A stretch of DNA of 64,000 nucleotides from an uncultured Lachnospiraceae bacterium (GCA_910586095.1 CAJUHQ010000002.1:1-64000), one strand, 5' to 3'; positions 53,200 through 63,247 are shown, counted from the first letter of the stretch. The notes: generated from the sequence alone by a model not told the origin. Made by a program: numbers and translations.

Positions 53200-53766
53200 T
53201 TACATATTTTCCAGAATATCGACCTTGATGGGCGAGTGATGTTCAATCTCTGCCACAAAATCGATTTCTGGTGCCATATCTGTGTAAAAATAACTGATGC
53301 TATCCACCTTCTTATGATGAGAAGGAACTGTTGATACACTCCCATCCTTTTGATAGTCATACCATATACCCTCAACCACCCCAAAAATATTGATACGATG
53401 TGTTAATGCCTTATACTCACACTTTTTAATATCCTTATAATAAAATGTATCAAATTCCATTCTAGAAAGTTTTGTATTGTAATAATACTTCTCTCTGTAC
53501 AGGACTAAATAAGTATCATAAAACCGAATCTCCAATGGAAAGGGAACTGCATATTTGCCCACATATGCCTGTAACATCAAGAAAGCAACTACCATAATCA
53601 CAAGTGGACGCAAAATTCTTGAAAAATCCCGAAACACCAATCCAAAGATTATCATTAGCACAATTAACAAAAAAATGGTCCTTTTGAGATAATGGATTGT
53701 TATTGTATCTCTCTTGGGTATGGTCACCCTTCCATTTGTCCTCAGAACGTAGTTTGGTTTATCCAC
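53200..53766 (-). CDS. Small membrane protein with possible PH-like domain
   Basis: This 188-aa protein has two adjoining membrane helices (about 30-46 and 52-68) and a cytoplasmic beta-rich C-terminal domain (about 80-180, with LEIRFYDTYLVLYREKYYYN...MEFDTFYYKDIKKCEY) like bacterial PH/YcxB-type domains. It sits between the LXG-like gene and the TPR gene. It could be an accessory membrane part of the secretion machine or an immunity protein for the cargo upstream. I do not recognise the family with certainty. Confidence 0.6.
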   Translation of the reverse strand: MDKPNYVLRTNGRVTIPKRDTITIHYLKRTIFLLIVLMIIFGLVFRDFSRILRPLVIMVVAFLMLQAYVGKYAVPFPLEIRFYDTYLVLYREKYYYNTKLSRMEFDTFYYKDIKKCEYKALTHRINIFGVVEGIWYDYQKDGSVSTVPSHHKKVDSISYFYTDMAPEIDFVAEIEHHSPIKVDILENM

Positions 53767-53785
53767 CCACTAACCTCCTTTATTC

Positions 53786-55258
53786 CTATGCTGCTGAAAC
53801 TTTTGGTATATCCACATTCGGAACATTAATATTGATATCAATATTTATTTGTGGCATATGGATTTGTGGGACTGAAATATTAATTTGGTTTGATCCATCA
53901 AACATTTTCACAATATTTGACAATCTGTCATTCTCTGTAAACCAATCTGCAAGATCTATTGGAATACTTGCCACATCCCCTAAAGAAACATCAAATACTT
54001 CAATCTTTTTTAACGCAAAATCCCTGATGGATTCAAACCCTTTTTCTCCAAGCTCTCCTTTCCAAATTGCCTCTCCAAGCTCTATCCAATTTTTCACAAC
54101 ATTACCTTGGTTCTCTGTAATTTCAGCCAAATCTGTGAGACTAGTATCAAATGTGTATTCCATTGTCTTAGCAAAATCACTGATAGAATCTCCTACTACT
54201 TTTCCAAAGTAATCAATATCCATTGATTTAATAGATGAAAAAATCTCCTTGCTCATTTGCACAATCTTATTTTTTCCGTTCACAAGTCCCTCACCTAGTG
54301 TTTGAGTCAGAAGTCCTCTATTTTTCAAGTCTTTCAAGTTTGCCCAAGTATTTTTAATCCATTCTCCTCCGCCTTTCAAAAACTTGCCAAGTTCTTGTAT
54401 ATCTTTAATGGCATCAATCACTCCACACACAAACTCTACGCCATCCAATACATTTGCAAACATATGATCTATCTTGTTGTCAGAAAATGTTCTAACAGTA
54501 TCTGTAAAGCTATTTAAATTGCTTAACCGATATCCCATCGACGCATCCCCATTTTGGCGCATATTATATGCAACACATTCATTTACCAAATCCATCGTAC
54601 CATCTAACAGCGCGATTCCTGCCACTACCAGGCCCGCAACCGCCGCCACAATTGCAAACACACCACTTACTGGAAATGTAAGCACTCCAATCACAATGGC
54701 TGCTACAGCTCCTACAATCGTAAAGAGTGCCTCCCCTATACCCTTCACTAACTGTTTGCCACCACCAAAGTCATACCATTCCTTTATATTACCTTTTAGT
54801 TCATCCACTTTTTGAGAAAATGGAGTCACTACATTATTATCAATCCACCGAAATGCAGGAGTTGAATTGGTAAAGCTTGTAAATTGATACGCGATCCACT
54901 GTTCTGCCTGTGACCAGAATCCGTTGTCAATTCCGTGAGTTTCACGAAAGGTTCCTGTCAGTGTATGAATTCGATTAGCCACATTTTTATCTGTTGTTTT
55001 ACAATCTTCACACAAATTTTTCAAATTAGATGAATATTTAGTATACTGCTCTTTTGCGTCAGTGAGTGTACGATATTTAGTTGTTGCACTAGAATATGCT
55101 ATAGAGATATTAGAAGATCTATCCCCACTATAATTATCTAACTTTTTGATAACATTCTTTTTTATTTCATCTGCATAGGATGAGAGCTTTTTAGCAACTG
55201 TACTAGCCTCTGAAGACGCATTCCGTAAATCTTTATATGATATTGCTATTGTACTCAT
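53786..55258 (-). CDS. LXG-like secreted cargo protein
   Basis: This 490-aa protein begins with a helical WXG/LXG-like region (1-120: SYKDLRNASSEASTVAKKLSSYADEIKKNV...), followed by a Gly/Ala-rich hydrophobic zone (about 165-235) typical of LXG and pre-toxin linkers, helical segments, and an unusual C-terminal tail of alternating residues with regular Pro (SVPQIHMPQINIDININVPN..., about 457-485). It lies between a YwqH-like gene and a small membrane protein, as LXG effectors do. No known toxin domain is evident. Confidence 0.65.
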   Translation of the reverse strand: MSTIAISYKDLRNASSEASTVAKKLSSYADEIKKNVIKKLDNYSGDRSSNISIAYSSATTKYRTLTDAKEQYTKYSSNLKNLCEDCKTTDKNVANRIHTLTGTFRETHGIDNGFWSQAEQWIAYQFTSFTNSTPAFRWIDNNVVTPFSQKVDELKGNIKEWYDFGGGKQLVKGIGEALFTIVGAVAAIVIGVLTFPVSGVFAIVAAVAGLVVAGIALLDGTMDLVNECVAYNMRQNGDASMGYRLSNLNSFTDTVRTFSDNKIDHMFANVLDGVEFVCGVIDAIKDIQELGKFLKGGGEWIKNTWANLKDLKNRGLLTQTLGEGLVNGKNKIVQMSKEIFSSIKSMDIDYFGKVVGDSISDFAKTMEYTFDTSLTDLAEITENQGNVVKNWIELGEAIWKGELGEKGFESIRDFALKKIEVFDVSLGDVASIPIDLADWFTENDRLSNIVKMFDGSNQINISVPQIHMPQINIDININVPNVDIPKVSAA

Positions 55259-55286
55259 GCCTTCCGTTCCTTTCTTGAACTAATTT

Positions 55287-55736
55287 TTAATTTATTCCAA
55301 ATGCATTTTTTAATCTATCTAGAGCTTCCTGGCGCTGGCGTTCACGCTCTTCCTCCTCCTGACGCTTTGCCTCTAAGTATTGATTATAGTAAGATTGCGC
55401 TGCGCTGTGCGCATTATTTTTCTTCTCTCCTAAGCGCATAAGTTCATCCTGCAACGAAGAAGCGGTTTTACTAAGTTGAGAATCACGTCCTGCACTATAT
55501 TCTGTCTGATCTCCAATATCATCTGCAATATCAGCAAATTTTGCATTATGCTTTACAGCCGCTTTCAGATCTTCTACCAAAGCATTAATTTTTTGATTTA
55601 CCACACGAATTTCATCCTCTAATCCAGTAATAACTTGTGTACGAATTTTTTCCACCTGCTTTATCCATTTTTCATACTTTTCAACTTCATTCTTTTTTTC
55701 TTTGTACAAACGATAATAATAACTGCTGCTTGCCAT
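55287..55736 (-). CDS. YwqH-like coiled-coil protein (DUF5082 type)
   Basis: This 149-aa protein is almost wholly coiled coil, starting SSSYYYRLYKEKKNEVEKYEKWI and ending in a charged EEEERERQRQEALDRLKNAFG helix. It matches the YwqH/DUF5082 pattern, found beside LXG toxins as targeting partner. It lies directly upstream of the LXG-like gene and downstream of a WXG-like gene, the order ywqI-type, ywqH-type, LXG reversed in part. Confidence 0.75.
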   Translation of the reverse strand: MASSSYYYRLYKEKKNEVEKYEKWIKQVEKIRTQVITGLEDEIRVVNQKINALVEDLKAAVKHNAKFADIADDIGDQTEYSAGRDSQLSKTASSLQDELMRLGEKKNNAHSAAQSYYNQYLEAKRQEEEERERQRQEALDRLKNAFGIN

Positions 55737-55796
55737 TGTATCACACCTTTCTTATTTTTGCAGTAGTCAATGTCATTGAAACACCACTCCAGATAG

Positions 55797-56108
55797 TTAT
55801 CCATTCATCTCATTGGTCGCCATAACAAACTGCTGTCGCATACTGTCATCGGCTGTATCATATTCTCCCTGTGCCATGACAAGCGCATCATAAATTTCTG
55901 TGAGCGTATCTCCAAAATCTTCAATCTTTTTAATTAATAGATTATACTGTGTCTCAAATTCATTCAAACCTTTTCCAACCCAGTTTTCCTTTACGGTTGC
56001 TGTAATCTCACCCACCCGAACATTCATTGTATGATATGTATTGACTAACTGTTTAATTTTCTCATGTGTTGCCTGTATCTTGGCTGTTTCTATCGTTCCC
56101 TTCGTCAT
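55797..56108 (-). CDS. WXG100-like protein 3
   Basis: This 103-aa helical hairpin protein has NWVGKGLNEFE at its turn (about 42-52), a W-x-G motif. It starts 14 nt after essC ends. With the YwqH-like and LXG-like proteins it probably forms the export complex for the cargo. Confidence 0.8.
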   Translation of the reverse strand: MTKGTIETAKIQATHEKIKQLVNTYHTMNVRVGEITATVKENWVGKGLNEFETQYNLLIKKIEDFGDTLTEIYDALVMAQGEYDTADDSMRQQFVMATNEMNG

Positions 56109-56122
56109 TGTTACACCCCCTG

Positions 56123-59100
56123 CTATTCAAATAGTTTGATCTTATTATAGTTAGATCCTTCTATAAAATATCCCATTGTGCTATCAAAGTTAGTATCTGG
56201 TCGTATTCTTGCTTGTAAATCATACATTTTGTTTTCAGTGAGCTGGTCGAAAAATACTGCCTGCTTTATCTCCTTCAAAGTCTTTAAAATTTCTGAGGCG
56301 TTAAAGCTCACTACCTGATTCTCAATATTGGCAAACAAAATAAAGCAATTGGCCTCATTAGCGCGGTTAACTGCTTCTGACAATTCCTTTGCACTCGTCT
56401 TGTCCATACAGATTTTTCGCATAACATCTTGGCTGTTAATAACTAGCATTTTCTTTGTAAAATCACTGACATCCTCCTCATCTGTGCGTGTCATCACAGT
56501 GTCACAAAACTCACTGATAAGAATCAACGATTCTTCACTGTCACTGCTGTACTCTGCAACAAATCCATACTTTTGTGCTGATTTCAGGGCTTTTGTTTTA
56601 TCATCGACAATCACCATTTCTATGTCGTGAAAAACAATAGTCTGTGCCAACATCTCTATCATATTTGTGACAAATCGTGCGCGGCTATGTGCATTGCCAA
56701 GCAGTGCAAGACTTCCTTGTATATTCGTGTCCACACTCTTAAAGGTGACATCTGCAAAATCCATACCCACAACAAGTTCGCCCCTTCTTCTAAAGAATTC
56801 TTCATGAGATGCCATTTCTTCTGAAAGCACCAACTTATCTGGAATCATTGGAATCTTAGTTGCCTGTCCTGTATATTCCTTATTTCTTACATTTATAAAT
56901 GCTTTTAACTCATCATTATGTTCCTTCTCTGTTTTGCCTTCTCCAAAAATTGCAGTTTGATACTCGAGAATCTTCTTATCAAGCATCATCAAACCGCGTC
57001 CTGGTACTTCTTTGGGTGTCTCCTTACAATGCCCAAACATAGTACCATACTCACCAGTGTCATTACAATTCAGTACAAGCTTTTTTGCAAAATTCGCCTG
57101 TGTCCTGTAATTGATAACATTCACGGTTGTCGCCGTAATAATAAAGGAAATACCTACTCCTTGCGCCTCTCTAGTCAATCCGTTTATTTCTTCTGTCTGA
57201 TTAGGAAAATATTCCTTAAATGCTGCCATATTATCAATCATAACCACAATCAAAGGCAAATCTTGAAATCCTGCCTCAAGATAAGACAGATAACTGCTGA
57301 TTCCCTTAGAAGAAATCTGCTTTTTGCGCTCTATTACAATGGTATTGAGCAGTTTAAAGAGGTTCTTGCACTTCTCCTCTGTTCTAGACAAAACTACTCC
57401 ACCCACATGAGAAGATCCCTCAAACTGACTAAGAACTCCGCTGCCACAGTCTACGATGTACAAGTTTACTTGGTCAGGCGTATATTTTCTAAGTAATCCA
57501 TATAAAATTGTCTGAAGTAGTATCGTTTTTCCTGTCTGTGCAGAACCGACAATATAAATATTTTCCCGCGATGGCTCTAAGATCACTTCCTCTTGAGTCT
57601 GCTGGCTTGGATTATCATAGATTCCTATAGGCACCGTAATCCCTATCCTATCTTCTATTTGATAAGACAATTGCGCTGTGCTAAGGCGATCCTGCAATGC
57701 TGGCAGACAGATACCTGGCAAGTGTTTTATGTTGTTACTGTTGCAATATTGGGCAACATAATCCACTACTGCCTGAAGCTGTGTCTGAATATTCTTGTCT
57801 TCTTCCTTTTTCTTATTGGTATATTTTAACGTTTTCTTTCCCCATATATTGCGCTCATAAATCGCGTATGTCTTTTCTTTTGCATCACTGCCAGACGGTA
57901 CAGAAGCGCCACTATATGCAGACTGAAACAGCTCAAAAATTTCATTGTTTCCCACTTGGAAATATGCGCGTCCTGGATCTACAATTTCAGCGGCTAGTGG
58001 TGTTTTTAGTACCTCATTACTATCTTCTCTAGTTTGAACCTTCAAGCACAACTTAAACTTAGAGTTAGACCAAATTTGCGCATCAACGACTCCAGCCGGC
58101 TTCTGTGTTGCCAATATCAAATGAATCCCTAATGTACGTCCAATACGTGCGGCTGAGATTAGTTCCTTCATAAAATCTGGAAATTCTGCTTTTAACTCTG
58201 CAAACTCATCCACAATCATTATTAAATGTGGCATAGGGACATCCACTTTATTTTCTTTGTACAGTTTGATATAATCCTTGATATGATTGACTTCACACGC
58301 TGAAAACATCTCCTGTCTTTTGACAAGCTCCGCTTTGATGGATGCGAGAGAACGGTTGATTTCTCTTCCATCAATATTGGTAATAGTACCAATCAAATGC
58401 GGCAAGTCTTTAAACTGATTTGCCATACCGCCGCCTTTAAAGTCAATCAGAACAAATCCTACTTCATATGGATGGAAAAATGTGGCAAGAGACAGGATAT
58501 AGGTCTGCAAAATCTCACTTTTTCCTGAGCCTGTTGTTCCAGCAACTAACCCATGTGGCCCATGTGCACTTGCTCCGTCACAGATATCCAGACTTACCAC
58601 CTGACTTTTGCTTTTGACTCCTAATGGTACAGACATACTCTTGTGCACTTGCGATTCGGCCCATCTTTTCTCTAAGTCCAAATCATCTACTCCAATAATG
58701 CCCAACAACTCAAACAATGTAATATTTTTGGTCATTGCGCCTTCGAGTGCAATCTCATCTACATAGACTGCTGCCAGTTTTAACGCAGTCTGACGCACTA
58801 CTGCATCGCTTACACTTGGATAACAAAAGTTCGCTACATTATCACCATCCATAGTCTTGAGTAACCCACCCTGATCCTGAGACTCCAAACGGATAATCTC
58901 AGCGCAACCCTGTGGAATATTTTCCTCATAATTTTGAAAATACACAAAAGTAAACCCATACTTTGCACAATCTTTTGTATATTTTGCCACAGGATGTGTA
59001 CTAATAGCATCACAATCTGTGACAAACACAACATAATACTCGTCGATCGCTACTTCTTGCGACTGATGCTCTACTTGACTTTCACGTGCAGACAAAGTTA

Positions 59101-60652
59101 CATACAAATATTCCAAAATTGCATTTTTGCTCTCCTCGTCGCAGACAATGTTTCTGACATCAAGCCTCTTATTCTCTACATTGTGCAGCCACCGAATCCA
59201 GCTAAATGCCTGAATGTCTTCTGGGCGCAAGATATAGACAAATTTCACATCCCCATAAAACTGACGTATTGCCAAATCCATTGTCATATTTCTAATTGCC
59301 TGATATAACGCCTCCTGTTGCCCTACCACACCAATTCCACCTGCCGTTCTAAAATCTGAAACTACTGGACAATCATCTAGAAATCTATATCGGCTGGCGG
59401 TTTCTTCCGCTATGGTTGATAATGGATCTTCTGTGTCAATAAATTCCTGATTCGTATATTTTACCTGATTCTGAGATTCCACGCGCCCTATTCCTAAGTA
59501 CACCTGCAAGAAATCCGCATCATTGATTGTGCGCTCAAAAAGCCTCCTGCCAAACAACTCACTCTCCAACAAGTTATTGTCAAGTGATTCATAAGTAAGC
59601 TTTTTAATACGCAACTCATTTGCTCTAGACTTCTCGATCACATTGACTTTTTCAGCTATATACTGATGATAGGATTGTATTCTATGTTCCCACTCCCTTT
59701 TGTACGATTTTCTGTCTTGTATATAAGTGACAATCGACATCACAATTCCTAGAGACATCGAAACCGCACTGTAGATGACAAATGTTCCTCCACTTCCCAT
59801 AATCCCTCTAAGTACAATCGTCATCGCAAGCATAATGATCGCTGGGATTAAAGACAGAGCTAGACTACGCTCATCCTTTTTAGGTTTTGGTGCTGGATTT
59901 TGTATCTCTAGTTCATCTTCTGGCACCACATAGGACACCCTAGTATTGCGCACAAATTTAGGAAACTCAAAATGAGAGGTTTGCTCCCGAACTAGCCGCC
60001 ATTGCAAGTTGATGACAGTGACGTTTGCGGCCATTGTCGTATAAAGCCTACCTCCTCTATAATAAAATCCATATCCCACTAAAGAAAAGAAATCATATTC
60101 CTTGATTTCGTGCTCTTTGTCAATCTTTACTCCATTTACATAGACTCCATATTGTGCCTTTGTAGCCTTGACAAAAAGCTTTCCATTCATATTTTTTAAC
60201 TCAATAAAATCTGTCTGAACAATTGAATCACGAATTTGGATCTGACAATCCTGCGTACCACCAATCTTGAGATAGCCTACATTAGAAAGATCAATTTCTC
60301 TGTCATAATCCTTCTTCTCATAATCAAAATCCAATGTAAAATACAAGTGCAGTGCATCACTGTTGGAATTCTCATACTTAATAATAATTTCATCACCGTG
60401 TTTTAGTTCTTTTCTCAACAGTTTTTTTACATCATCTGTTGCTAGATACAACCCATCTGAACACATCACATTCCAGTTTCCATTTTCAGATCGTGTAAAA
60501 ATTAGCTGGACAGCAGTAAAAAATAGTTCCTTGCGAAGTCTTATGGTACACTCCACATCTGTACCGACCGTAAATGTTTCGCAATCTTGTGCAATTTCGA
60601 TCTCCCTGTACAAATTTTTGTTTGATATCACTGCCTTATATCTGTTTTGCAT
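56123..60652 (-). CDS. essC: Type VII secretion ATPase EssC
   Basis: This 1,509-aa membrane ATPase drives type VII export. Two N-terminal FHA-like domains (about 1-100 and 115-205) precede two membrane helices (about 265-315) and three FtsK/SpoIIIE-type ATPase domains. The first has Walker A GTTGSGKSE (about 700) and LIDFKGGGMA; IVDEFAEL is near 815. The second has VGSAQTGKT (about 1034) and LYIVDCGSG. In the third the P-loop is degenerate (LLGNAHSRAR, about 1314). ATG follows TGGGAGTTAATGT. This gene defines the locus as T7SSb-like. Confidence 0.96.
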   Translation of the reverse strand: MQNRYKAVISNKNLYREIEIAQDCETFTVGTDVECTIRLRKELFFTAVQLIFTRSENGNWNVMCSDGLYLATDDVKKLLRKELKHGDEIIIKYENSNSDALHLYFTLDFDYEKKDYDREIDLSNVGYLKIGGTQDCQIQIRDSIVQTDFIELKNMNGKLFVKATKAQYGVYVNGVKIDKEHEIKEYDFFSLVGYGFYYRGGRLYTTMAANVTVINLQWRLVREQTSHFEFPKFVRNTRVSYVVPEDELEIQNPAPKPKKDERSLALSLIPAIIMLAMTIVLRGIMGSGGTFVIYSAVSMSLGIVMSIVTYIQDRKSYKREWEHRIQSYHQYIAEKVNVIEKSRANELRIKKLTYESLDNNLLESELFGRRLFERTINDADFLQVYLGIGRVESQNQVKYTNQEFIDTEDPLSTIAEETASRYRFLDDCPVVSDFRTAGGIGVVGQQEALYQAIRNMTMDLAIRQFYGDVKFVYILRPEDIQAFSWIRWLHNVENKRLDVRNIVCDEESKNAILEYLYVTLSARESQVEHQSQEVAIDEYYVVFVTDCDAISTHPVAKYTKDCAKYGFTFVYFQNYEENIPQGCAEIIRLESQDQGGLLKTMDGDNVANFCYPSVSDAVVRQTALKLAAVYVDEIALEGAMTKNITLFELLGIIGVDDLDLEKRWAESQVHKSMSVPLGVKSKSQVVSLDICDGASAHGPHGLVAGTTGSGKSEILQTYILSLATFFHPYEVGFVLIDFKGGGMANQFKDLPHLIGTITNIDGREINRSLASIKAELVKRQEMFSACEVNHIKDYIKLYKENKVDVPMPHLIMIVDEFAELKAEFPDFMKELISAARIGRTLGIHLILATQKPAGVVDAQIWSNSKFKLCLKVQTREDSNEVLKTPLAAEIVDPGRAYFQVGNNEIFELFQSAYSGASVPSGSDAKEKTYAIYERNIWGKKTLKYTNKKKEEDKNIQTQLQAVVDYVAQYCNSNNIKHLPGICLPALQDRLSTAQLSYQIEDRIGITVPIGIYDNPSQQTQEEVILEPSRENIYIVGSAQTGKTILLQTILYGLLRKYTPDQVNLYIVDCGSGVLSQFEGSSHVGGVVLSRTEEKCKNLFKLLNTIVIERKKQISSKGISSYLSYLEAGFQDLPLIVVMIDNMAAFKEYFPNQTEEINGLTREAQGVGISFIITATTVNVINYRTQANFAKKLVLNCNDTGEYGTMFGHCKETPKEVPGRGLMMLDKKILEYQTAIFGEGKTEKEHNDELKAFINVRNKEYTGQATKIPMIPDKLVLSEEMASHEEFFRRRGELVVGMDFADVTFKSVDTNIQGSLALLGNAHSRARFVTNMIEMLAQTIVFHDIEMVIVDDKTKALKSAQKYGFVAEYSSDSEESLILISEFCDTVMTRTDEEDVSDFTKKMLVINSQDVMRKICMDKTSAKELSEAVNRANEANCFILFANIENQVVSFNASEILKTLKEIKQAVFFDQLTENKMYDLQARIRPDTNFDSTMGYFIEGSNYNKIKLFE

Positions 60653-60672
60653 ACATTAACTCCCATTGTGTT

Positions 60673-60927
60673 CTATTCTGTAAAATTAATAATACTGCCA
60701 TTATGTAATCCTAATTCACGCAGTGTTTTTCCGCCTTTAAGTAGTGCGATCGGATTTTCTGACTTTAAAAAGCAACATTTTATATTTCCTGTATCGATCC
60801 CCAAATCATACGCTGTATTGAGCGCAAGAACCAACTCATTGGCTGAAATTTCTAAAGGAATCTCAAGATCTACAGAAGTACTTCTCTTATGCATATTAAA
60901 TATTACATTCACTACTGTATAATTCAT
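60673..60927 (-). CDS. YukD/EsaB ubiquitin-like protein
   Basis: This 84-aa protein has the ubiquitin-like pattern of YukD/EsaB (DLEIPLEISANELVLALNTAYDLGID ... LRELGLHNGSIINFTE). YukD-like proteins are core type VII components, perhaps regulating export. It lies between the CpaE-like ATPase and essC (20-nt gap), as expected. Confidence 0.9.
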   Translation of the reverse strand: MNYTVVNVIFNMHKRSTSVDLEIPLEISANELVLALNTAYDLGIDTGNIKCCFLKSENPIALLKGGKTLRELGLHNGSIINFTE

Positions 60928-60954
60928 AGTTCTCTTCCGCCTTTCTACTTGTTT

Positions 60955-62040
60955 CTATGTATTAGAGTTGCGCAGACTAGCCATCAAGAACATTGCAATC
61001 TTTTTGACATCCTCCTCTTTTGCCAGCTCCTCATAGCCAATGTCCGATTCCTTCTCTATATGCCTCACATATTCATCTATTGAATACTGTAACTTTTTAT
61101 TTCCAGATACAGCCACATTTTCCTTATTCTTATCAAAATTATTACATATAAACGTATGTTTTTCACTGTTGATATCGTTGATATTGTTTGCCATTAAATT
61201 GGTCGCTTCCACGCTATTGTTGCCCTGATTGAGTACAAAAACCACTCGGTCTGCTATACTAAGAAGTTTGCTGTTATCCTCATGAAATCCAGTTTCAGCA
61301 TCCACTATAATAAAATCATACTCTCCCGTTTTTTTGGCCGCAACCGCCAATTCCTGATAAACAGTATACGACATTCCCAAAGCCACCAACGAAGCCTTAA
61401 ATGGTGGTATATAAAAAAACTGCTCTTTTCGAACAGTATCCTTTAAAATAGGATAAGCGCCAGTAGACGGTGATGATAATTTGGCGTAGGTATCAATAGC
61501 CAAAATGGGAGTCTGTTGTTTCAAATATTGTTGGAAAGTCTGCAAATATGCCGCATTGATATACAATACTCTTCGGAACTGTTCAGAAAGATTGGAGGCA
61601 ACTGCCATTGACAACAATGTTTTTCCCACACCACCTGTAGCAGAAAAAAATACTACCACTTGCGGCTTCTGATAGATATCTTCCCCCCATTTTCCAAAAC
61701 CACTGGCACCTGCAACCATGTCATAAATCATATTGACACTAGAATATTTATATATTTGAATCACATTTTTATTTTGTTGCTGGTCATCAGTGCTATTTTC
61801 AGTAATCAAAAAAATATGCTCAATATTATTGTGCATGGTCAATGCATCTGTATAGAATTCATCAGAGACAATCAATACTTGTGCGTTTTGTGGGATACTA
61901 AAAAGATTGGTAAAATACTCCTGATCTGTTATAATCTCAAGATTCACCTTATCAAAAAGCTCCTCCACAAACTTAAACTCTAGTAATGTAACATAATCAC
62001 AATCGGTATCTGCTATAATAATTCTAGGTCTAGTTGCCAT
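60955..62040 (-). CDS. CpaE/ParA-like ATPase
   Basis: This 361-aa protein has a receiver-like N-terminal domain (1-110: PRIIIADTDCDYVTLLEFKF...) and a MinD/ParA-type ATPase domain (about 125-350) with deviant Walker A FFSATGGVGKTLLSMA and DFIIVDAETGF. This layout recalls CpaE, which places pilus machines at sites in the cell. It may position or regulate the secretion complex. It lies between the FHA gene and yukD in the operon. Confidence 0.85.
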   Translation of the reverse strand: MATRPRIIIADTDCDYVTLLEFKFVEELFDKVNLEIITDQEYFTNLFSIPQNAQVLIVSDEFYTDALTMHNNIEHIFLITENSTDDQQQNKNVIQIYKYSSVNMIYDMVAGASGFGKWGEDIYQKPQVVVFFSATGGVGKTLLSMAVASNLSEQFRRVLYINAAYLQTFQQYLKQQTPILAIDTYAKLSSPSTGAYPILKDTVRKEQFFYIPPFKASLVALGMSYTVYQELAVAAKKTGEYDFIIVDAETGFHEDNSKLLSIADRVVFVLNQGNNSVEATNLMANNINDINSEKHTFICNNFDKNKENVAVSGNKKLQYSIDEYVRHIEKESDIGYEELAKEEDVKKIAMFLMASLRNSNT

Positions 62041-62053
62041 ATCCTTACCCTCT

Positions 62054-62947
62054 TTATAAATCGATTAGCACCTTAAATTTTGTATTTGCAAGGCCTACAA
62101 TATCCCCATTTTCTAAACGGCGTACTTGTCCCGATGCAATGCGCTCATCGTTGACAAAAGTGCCATTTATGCTGCTCTCATCTTTTATCATATAATCAGC
62201 ATTGTTTCTCAATATTGTACAATGTTTACGCCCTATCGCAGTATTGAATCCAACCACGACATCCACTAAAGATGCATTTCTTCCTATTGTCAAAATATCT
62301 TTTGCTACTTCTATTGTCATAGACTGTGGTGCATTAAGTGCTATAAGACGCATCTTTTGTCTAGGCTTTTGCATCTGTTGTACTGATGCCTGATTTTTAT
62401 TCTCATCTAAGTCTTCTAATTTTATAGATCTATTAGACAAATTGTCATGCAGTCGCCTCATCTGATCGCTATGCATGCTAAACTCTGTATTAATCAGACG
62501 TGTCATTTCCGTCCGAAGTGCTTCCTCAAACATAGTATAATCTTCATGCACTTTTGGCTGTATAGGTACATAGACTAAACGTGTCTCACAGGTATATGGA
62601 TCTACATAAATTTTATCGCTGCTCACCTCAATGTTTTGACAGGATAAAAAACCATTTTTCTTGATGGCTACAACACTTTTTAAAAGTTTGTCCACAATTG
62701 TCAAAAAAACTTTTTCATCGATTCCTCTACACATCACTTGCAGGCTTTTTAAATCGCCTGGCATATATAAAAGCTGCCCTTTTCCATTAAAGAGCATGCT
62801 CATACACTTGACAAACTGTGTCCCGCCTTGACTTTGCATTACTTTGTATTCCATCTGATTAAGAGAATATTCCTTTTCCAAAATATAGGAAAATTTTTCA
62901 TTCACTCGCTGTTCTCGTATTTTTTGGCTTTCTAGCAATTTCTTCAT
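62054..62947 (-). CDS. DUF6382-like protein with C-terminal FHA domain
   Basis: This 297-aa cytoplasmic protein has an N-terminal alpha/beta domain (about 15-170: FSYILEKEYSLNQMEYKVM...GKGQLLYMPGDLKSL), which I associate with DUF6382 and which recalls the cytoplasmic part of EssB/YukC. A linker leads to an FHA domain (about 205-297) with LTIGRNASLVD, IGRKHCTIL and DESSINGTFVNDERI, all phospho-Thr binding residues in place. No membrane helix is present. First gene after the promoter at 63.06 kb. Replacement of EssB is inference. Confidence 0.75.
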   Translation of the reverse strand: MKKLLESQKIREQRVNEKFSYILEKEYSLNQMEYKVMQSQGGTQFVKCMSMLFNGKGQLLYMPGDLKSLQVMCRGIDEKVFLTIVDKLLKSVVAIKKNGFLSCQNIEVSSDKIYVDPYTCETRLVYVPIQPKVHEDYTMFEEALRTEMTRLINTEFSMHSDQMRRLHDNLSNRSIKLEDLDENKNQASVQQMQKPRQKMRLIALNAPQSMTIEVAKDILTIGRNASLVDVVVGFNTAIGRKHCTILRNNADYMIKDESSINGTFVNDERIASGQVRRLENGDIVGLANTKFKVLIDL

Positions 62948-63050
62948 TTACATACCCCTGAGCTGATTCAACTAAGCATTTTTCGTCATCTTAAGCCTTT
63001 GTTTTGAGCTTTTCCATATTTTGACATAAACTAGCATTTTTCTTCATAAT

Positions 63051-63079
63051 TATAAAATAATTATAAACTAGTGTCAATA
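63051..63079 (-). promoter_or_regulatory. Main promoter of the type VII operon
   Basis: TTGACA (63074-63079), 17 bp, TATAAT (63051-63056) on the minus strand, a perfect consensus. The leader is about 100 nt. ACTAGTTTAT in the promoter recurs as GCTAGTTTATG just downstream (63024-63037). Bases 63080-63247 show no gene. Confidence 0.92.
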
Positions 63080-63247
63080 TACTCATAGTTCTAGTGGTAT
63101 CTGCTGTGCTATACTATCTGTCCTGTCAAAACAGTTTACTGCACTAATTCAGATTAAAATGTATTTAGACTTTAACTTTGATTGTATAGTAAGCAACTTT
63201 TACATTCTTAAAAAACTTTTGTATTAAAAAATCTATCCATCAACTAA

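Noticed and set aside
56918-57496. 192-codon plus-strand ORF
   Set aside because: It is antisense to essC, whose ATPase motifs on the minus strand are clear; the plus frame shows no protein-like pattern.
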